Assembly: GCA_035540955.1 (NCBI GenBank) | Contig: DATLFP010000032.1 | Location: 1-41,219 of the forward strand | Direction: 5' to 3' | Length of the DNA: 41,219 nucleotides | Source of the DNA: DATLFP01 sp035540955 | Lineage (GTDB): Bacteria; Actinomycetota; Acidimicrobiia; Acidimicrobiales; CADCSY01 | Part shown: positions 38,854 to 41,219 of the stretch, piece after piece | How positions within the stretch are numbered: the stretch's first letter is position 1 | How the letters are laid out: every line of letters starts with the position of its first letter | Notes under the pieces: model-generated | Told to the model about the DNA's origin: nothing | Databases searched by the model: none | What the model saw: the letters and a program-made list of their open reading frames with translations, nothing else | Made by a program: the position numbers and the translations under genes

Positions 38854-39729
38854 GTGACCGACCGCGCCGCGCACATCTACGAGCAGGGCTACCGCGCCTA
38901 CGACGGCGAGCGACTCGGGGTGCGAGCCAGCGTCCGCAGCCTCGCCGTCCACTCGATCCTCCGCGGTCTCGGGCTGCGGCGGACGTTCTGGGCGAAGCTG
39001 CTGCCGATCGCGACCGTGGGCATCGCCTACCTGCCGGCGGCGGTGTTCCTCGGCATCGCCGCGATCATCCCCGACGAGATCACCGGCGATCTCGACGCCA
39101 TCCCCGGCTACGCCGACTACTTCGGCAACATCACCGCCGCCATCGTCCTCTTCGTGGCCATCGTCGGACCCGAGGTGCTGTGCTCCGATCGCCGCAACGG
39201 GATGCTCGGCATGTACCTGGCGTCGCCCCTGACCCGCGAGACGTACCTCCTCGCGAAGGTGCTCGCCGTGCTGCCGGTGCTGCTGCTCGTGACCCTCGGC
39301 CCGCAGCTGCTGCTCCTCATCGGGCGAACGCTGATCGACGTGGGGCCCGAGACCGTGGCCGACTTCGCGCTCGTCCTCGTGCGCACGCTCGTCGCCGGCC
39401 TCGTCGTCGCCGCCATCTACACCGCGGTGTCCCTCGCCGCCGCCAGCCTCACCGACCGCCGGGCGGTGGCGTCGGCGGGGGTGATCCTGACCCTCCTCGT
39501 GTCGAGCTCCGTGACGAGCGCGCTGGTGGAAGGCGCCGACTTCGACCGCCGCCTCTACCTGCTCAACCTGGCGTTCCTCCCCTTCGAGCTGGTCCAGCGC
39601 ATCTACGGCGAGCTGGGATCCGAGCCGACGCTGGCCACCGCGTCGCTCGTCGCCGGGGTCTTCACCTGGGTGATCGGCGCCGCCGCCGTCGTCTGGTGGC
39701 GCTACCAGCAGCTGACGGTGGCCCGGTGA
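38854..39729 (+). CDS. ABC-2-type permease subunit
   Basis: A 291-residue membrane protein with about six hydrophobic segments (for example LLPIATVGIAYLPAAVFLGIAAII and VLAVLPVLLLVTLGPQLLLLIG). It starts with an unusual soluble stretch HIYEQGYRAYDGERLG, common in this type of actinobacterial permease. A large loop, EVLCSDRRNGMLGMYLASPLTRETYLLAK, resembles the coupling-helix region of ABC-2 exporters. GTG start at 38854. Its stop overlaps the next GTG (GTGA). Confidence 0.85.
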   Translation: MTDRAAHIYEQGYRAYDGERLGVRASVRSLAVHSILRGLGLRRTFWAKLLPIATVGIAYLPAAVFLGIAAIIPDEITGDLDAIPGYADYFGNITAAIVLFVAIVGPEVLCSDRRNGMLGMYLASPLTRETYLLAKVLAVLPVLLLVTLGPQLLLLIGRTLIDVGPETVADFALVLVRTLVAGLVVAAIYTAVSLAAASLTDRRAVASAGVILTLLVSSSVTSALVEGADFDRRLYLLNLAFLPFELVQRIYGELGSEPTLATASLVAGVFTWVIGAAAVVWWRYQQLTVAR

Positions 39730-40649
39730 CGGCGCCCGTCGAGGTCGTCAACGCGACCAAGTGGTTCGGCGACGTCGTCGCCGTGACCGACGTCTCGTTC
39801 ACCCTCGACCTCGGGGTGACCGCCCTGCTCGGGCCGAACGGCGCCGGCAAGTCCACGATCCTGCGTCTGCTGTGCGGCCTGACCCGCCCGTCGCAGGGCA
39901 CGGTGCGGCTGCTCGGCGAGGACCCCAACGACAACCCGGCGCTGTACCGGCGGCTCGGGCTGGTCCCGCAGCAGGAGGCGATGCTCGAGGCGCTCTCGGG
40001 CCGGCGCTTCGTCGAGCTGGCGGCACGCCTGCACGGCCTGCCCGATCCCGGGCGCTCGGCCGAGGCGGCTATCCGGCTGGTCGAGCTCGACCCCGACGAC
40101 CGGCGCCCGCTGCGGTCGTACTCGAAGGGCATGCGGCAGCGCATCAAGGTCGCCCAGGCCATCGTGCACGACCCCGAGGTGGTGGTCCTCGACGAGCCGC
40201 TCGAGGGGCTCGACCCCCGCCAGCGGCTCCACCTCATCGAGCTGTTCCGGCGTCTCGGCGACGAGGGCCGCTGCGTGCTGGTGTCCAGCCACGTGCTCGA
40301 CGAGGTCGAGCGGTTCGGCTCGAGGGTGCTGGTGATGAGCAACGGACGGCTGGCTGCTGAGGGCGACTTCCACGCCATCCGCGAGCTGATGGACGACCGG
40401 CCGCACCGCGTGCGGGTGCGCACCGACAAGCCGCACGAGCTCGCCGGTGCGCTGCTGGCGGCCCGCACCGTGATCGGGGTTCTGGTACAGGACGGCGACA
40501 CCGTCGTGGTCGACACCGTCGACGCCGCTGCCTTCCGGGCCGAGGTGGCGCCGGCCGCCGCCAGGACCGGCGCCCACCTGCTCGAGGTGGTGCCGCTCGA
40601 CGACGACCTCGAGAGCGTGTTCCGCTACCTCGTCGGACGGGCGGGCTGA
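39726..40649 (+). CDS. ABC-2 exporter ATPase
   Basis: A 307-residue ABC ATPase. Walker A is LLGPNGAGKST, the Q-loop is LGLVPQQEAML, the signature is YSKGMRQRIKVAQAI, Walker B is VVVLDEPLEGLDP, and the H-loop is VLVSSHVLDEV. A C-terminal ~80-residue domain (RPHRVRVRTDKPHELAG to DDDLESVFRYLVG) follows, typical of exporters of this kind. It is the second ATPase of the cluster and overlaps the permease stop by 4 nt. Two ATPases and two permeases suggest a heteromeric exporter, or two paired ones; the substrate is unknown. Confidence 0.92.
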   Translation: MTAPVEVVNATKWFGDVVAVTDVSFTLDLGVTALLGPNGAGKSTILRLLCGLTRPSQGTVRLLGEDPNDNPALYRRLGLVPQQEAMLEALSGRRFVELAARLHGLPDPGRSAEAAIRLVELDPDDRRPLRSYSKGMRQRIKVAQAIVHDPEVVVLDEPLEGLDPRQRLHLIELFRRLGDEGRCVLVSSHVLDEVERFGSRVLVMSNGRLAAEGDFHAIRELMDDRPHRVRVRTDKPHELAGALLAARTVIGVLVQDGDTVVVDTVDAAAFRAEVAPAAARTGAHLLEVVPLDDDLESVFRYLVGRAG

Positions 40650-40650
40650 C

Positions 40651-41219
40651 GTGGGATCGCTCTACCGGCTCTTCGTCTCGTCGATCGCCACCCGCGGGCG
40701 GCTGCTCGGCCTGCTCGCCCTCGGCGCGGTCGCCGTCGTCGTCGGTTTCGCCATCGGGCGGGCCGAGGGCGCCGATCCCCTCGACGACGGCACGTTGATG
40801 GTGGCCAACCTCGGTCTCGCCCTCATCGTGCCGGTGGTGACCCTCGTCCTCGCGTCCGCGGTGCTGGGCGACCCGAACGAGGACGGCACCCTCGTCTACC
40901 TGTGGCTGCGGCCCGTCCCGCGATGGCACCTGGCGGTGGCGGCCCTGCTCGCCGCCCTCTCGGTGAGCCTCCCCGTGGTCGTGGTGCCGATGGCACTCGC
41001 GGCGATGGCCACCGGCGCCGGCGGCGCGCTGGTGGGCGCGACCATCGCTGCCTGCGCCGCCGCCAGCGCCGCCTACGCCGGGGTGTTCACGTTCCTCGGG
41101 CTGCGGGTCAAGCGGGCGATGGCGTGGGGGCTCGCCTACGTCCTCGTGTGGGAGGGGTTCATCGCCCGGGCCGGCGACGGCACCGAGGCGCTGTCGATCC
41201 GCTCGCACACGGTGTCGCT
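40651..41219 (+). CDS. ABC-2-type permease subunit, cut by the window edge
   Basis: GTG at 40651, 1 nt after the ATPase stop, opens a frame that stays open to the end of the window (189 codons seen). It reads VGSLYRLFVSSIATRGRLLG and then a string of hydrophobic segments (LLALGAVAVVVGFAIG; LIVPVVTLVLASAVLG; VAALLAALSVSLPVVVVPMA), with the conserved loop GDPNEDGTLVYLWLRPVPRWH. It is the likely partner of the preceding ATPase. The C-terminus lies outside the window. Confidence 0.85.
   Translation, partial: MGSLYRLFVSSIATRGRLLGLLALGAVAVVVGFAIGRAEGADPLDDGTLMVANLGLALIVPVVTLVLASAVLGDPNEDGTLVYLWLRPVPRWHLAVAALLAALSVSLPVVVVPMALAAMATGAGGALVGATIAACAAASAAYAGVFTFLGLRVKRAMAWGLAYVLVWEGFIARAGDGTEALSIRSHTVS

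Noticed and set aside
37905..40649. A 914-codon open frame spanning ABC ATPase, permease region and second ATPase
   Set aside because: The middle ~350 residues are Arg/Pro-rich nonsense in the wrong frame of the permease gene. The real first ATPase ends in the +1 frame at 38841 and the permease is clear in another frame.
1..41219. CRISPR arrays, tRNA or rRNA genes, intact insertion sequences, replication origin
   Set aside because: Looked for regular short repeats, cloverleaf ends with CCA-like acceptor stems, transposase motifs and DnaA-box clusters; none was found by eye.

Overview
The window looks like chromosome of a high-GC actinobacterium. Start codons are ATG or GTG, genes are packed with 1-8 nt overlaps, and promoters carry a TANNNT -10. 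The actinobacterial forms of LeuB and SerC and the overall protein character suggest the class Acidimicrobiia or a neighbour; that placement is an inference.

Most of the window is branched-chain amino acid and serine metabolism. From the left: the start of a conserved hypothetical gene (1-240, minus); a low-density stretch holding a VapBC-type toxin-antitoxin pair (560-1197); the operon leuB-ilvE-cimA (1473-4976, minus) behind an isoleucine attenuator (4994-5088); divergent greA and a hydrolase; a secreted LPRTG surface protein; an Rrf2 regulator; an IclR regulator divergent from leuCD (7719-10384); a methyltransferase; leuA behind a leucine attenuator (11185-13038); a small membrane protein, a ferredoxin and a LysE exporter; serA-aspC divergent from serC (14469-18389).

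The middle (18397-26846, minus) is a branched-chain-amino-acid-type ABC importer of unusual build. It has a membrane-tethered binding protein, a LivH-LivM fusion permease, and one 975-residue protein that joins an MFS permease to a LivF-type and a LivG-type ATPase. Two paralogous LppX-like membrane-anchored proteins flank it. Then come an acyl-CoA synthetase with a glutathione peroxidase, an MFS permease, an ATP-grasp protein, and ilvB-ilvN-ilvC (31264-34598, minus) behind a Leu/Val/Ile attenuator. The window closes with a NadD-like nucleotidyltransferase, a divergent ilvD, an XRE/MmyB regulator, and an ABC-2 export system (37971 to the end) whose first ATPase has an apparent frameshift.

Together the genes make leucine, valine and isoleucine. 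Isoleucine is probably made by the citramalate route, since cimA is present and no ilvA is seen. They also feed serine synthesis and take up an organic, probably amino-acid-like, substrate. Regulation is legible: three attenuators whose leader-peptide codons match the amino acid each operon makes, an IclR operator at leuCD, and -10 boxes 6-9 nt from start codons, which implies widespread leaderless transcripts. No tRNA, rRNA, CRISPR array or intact insertion sequence was seen.
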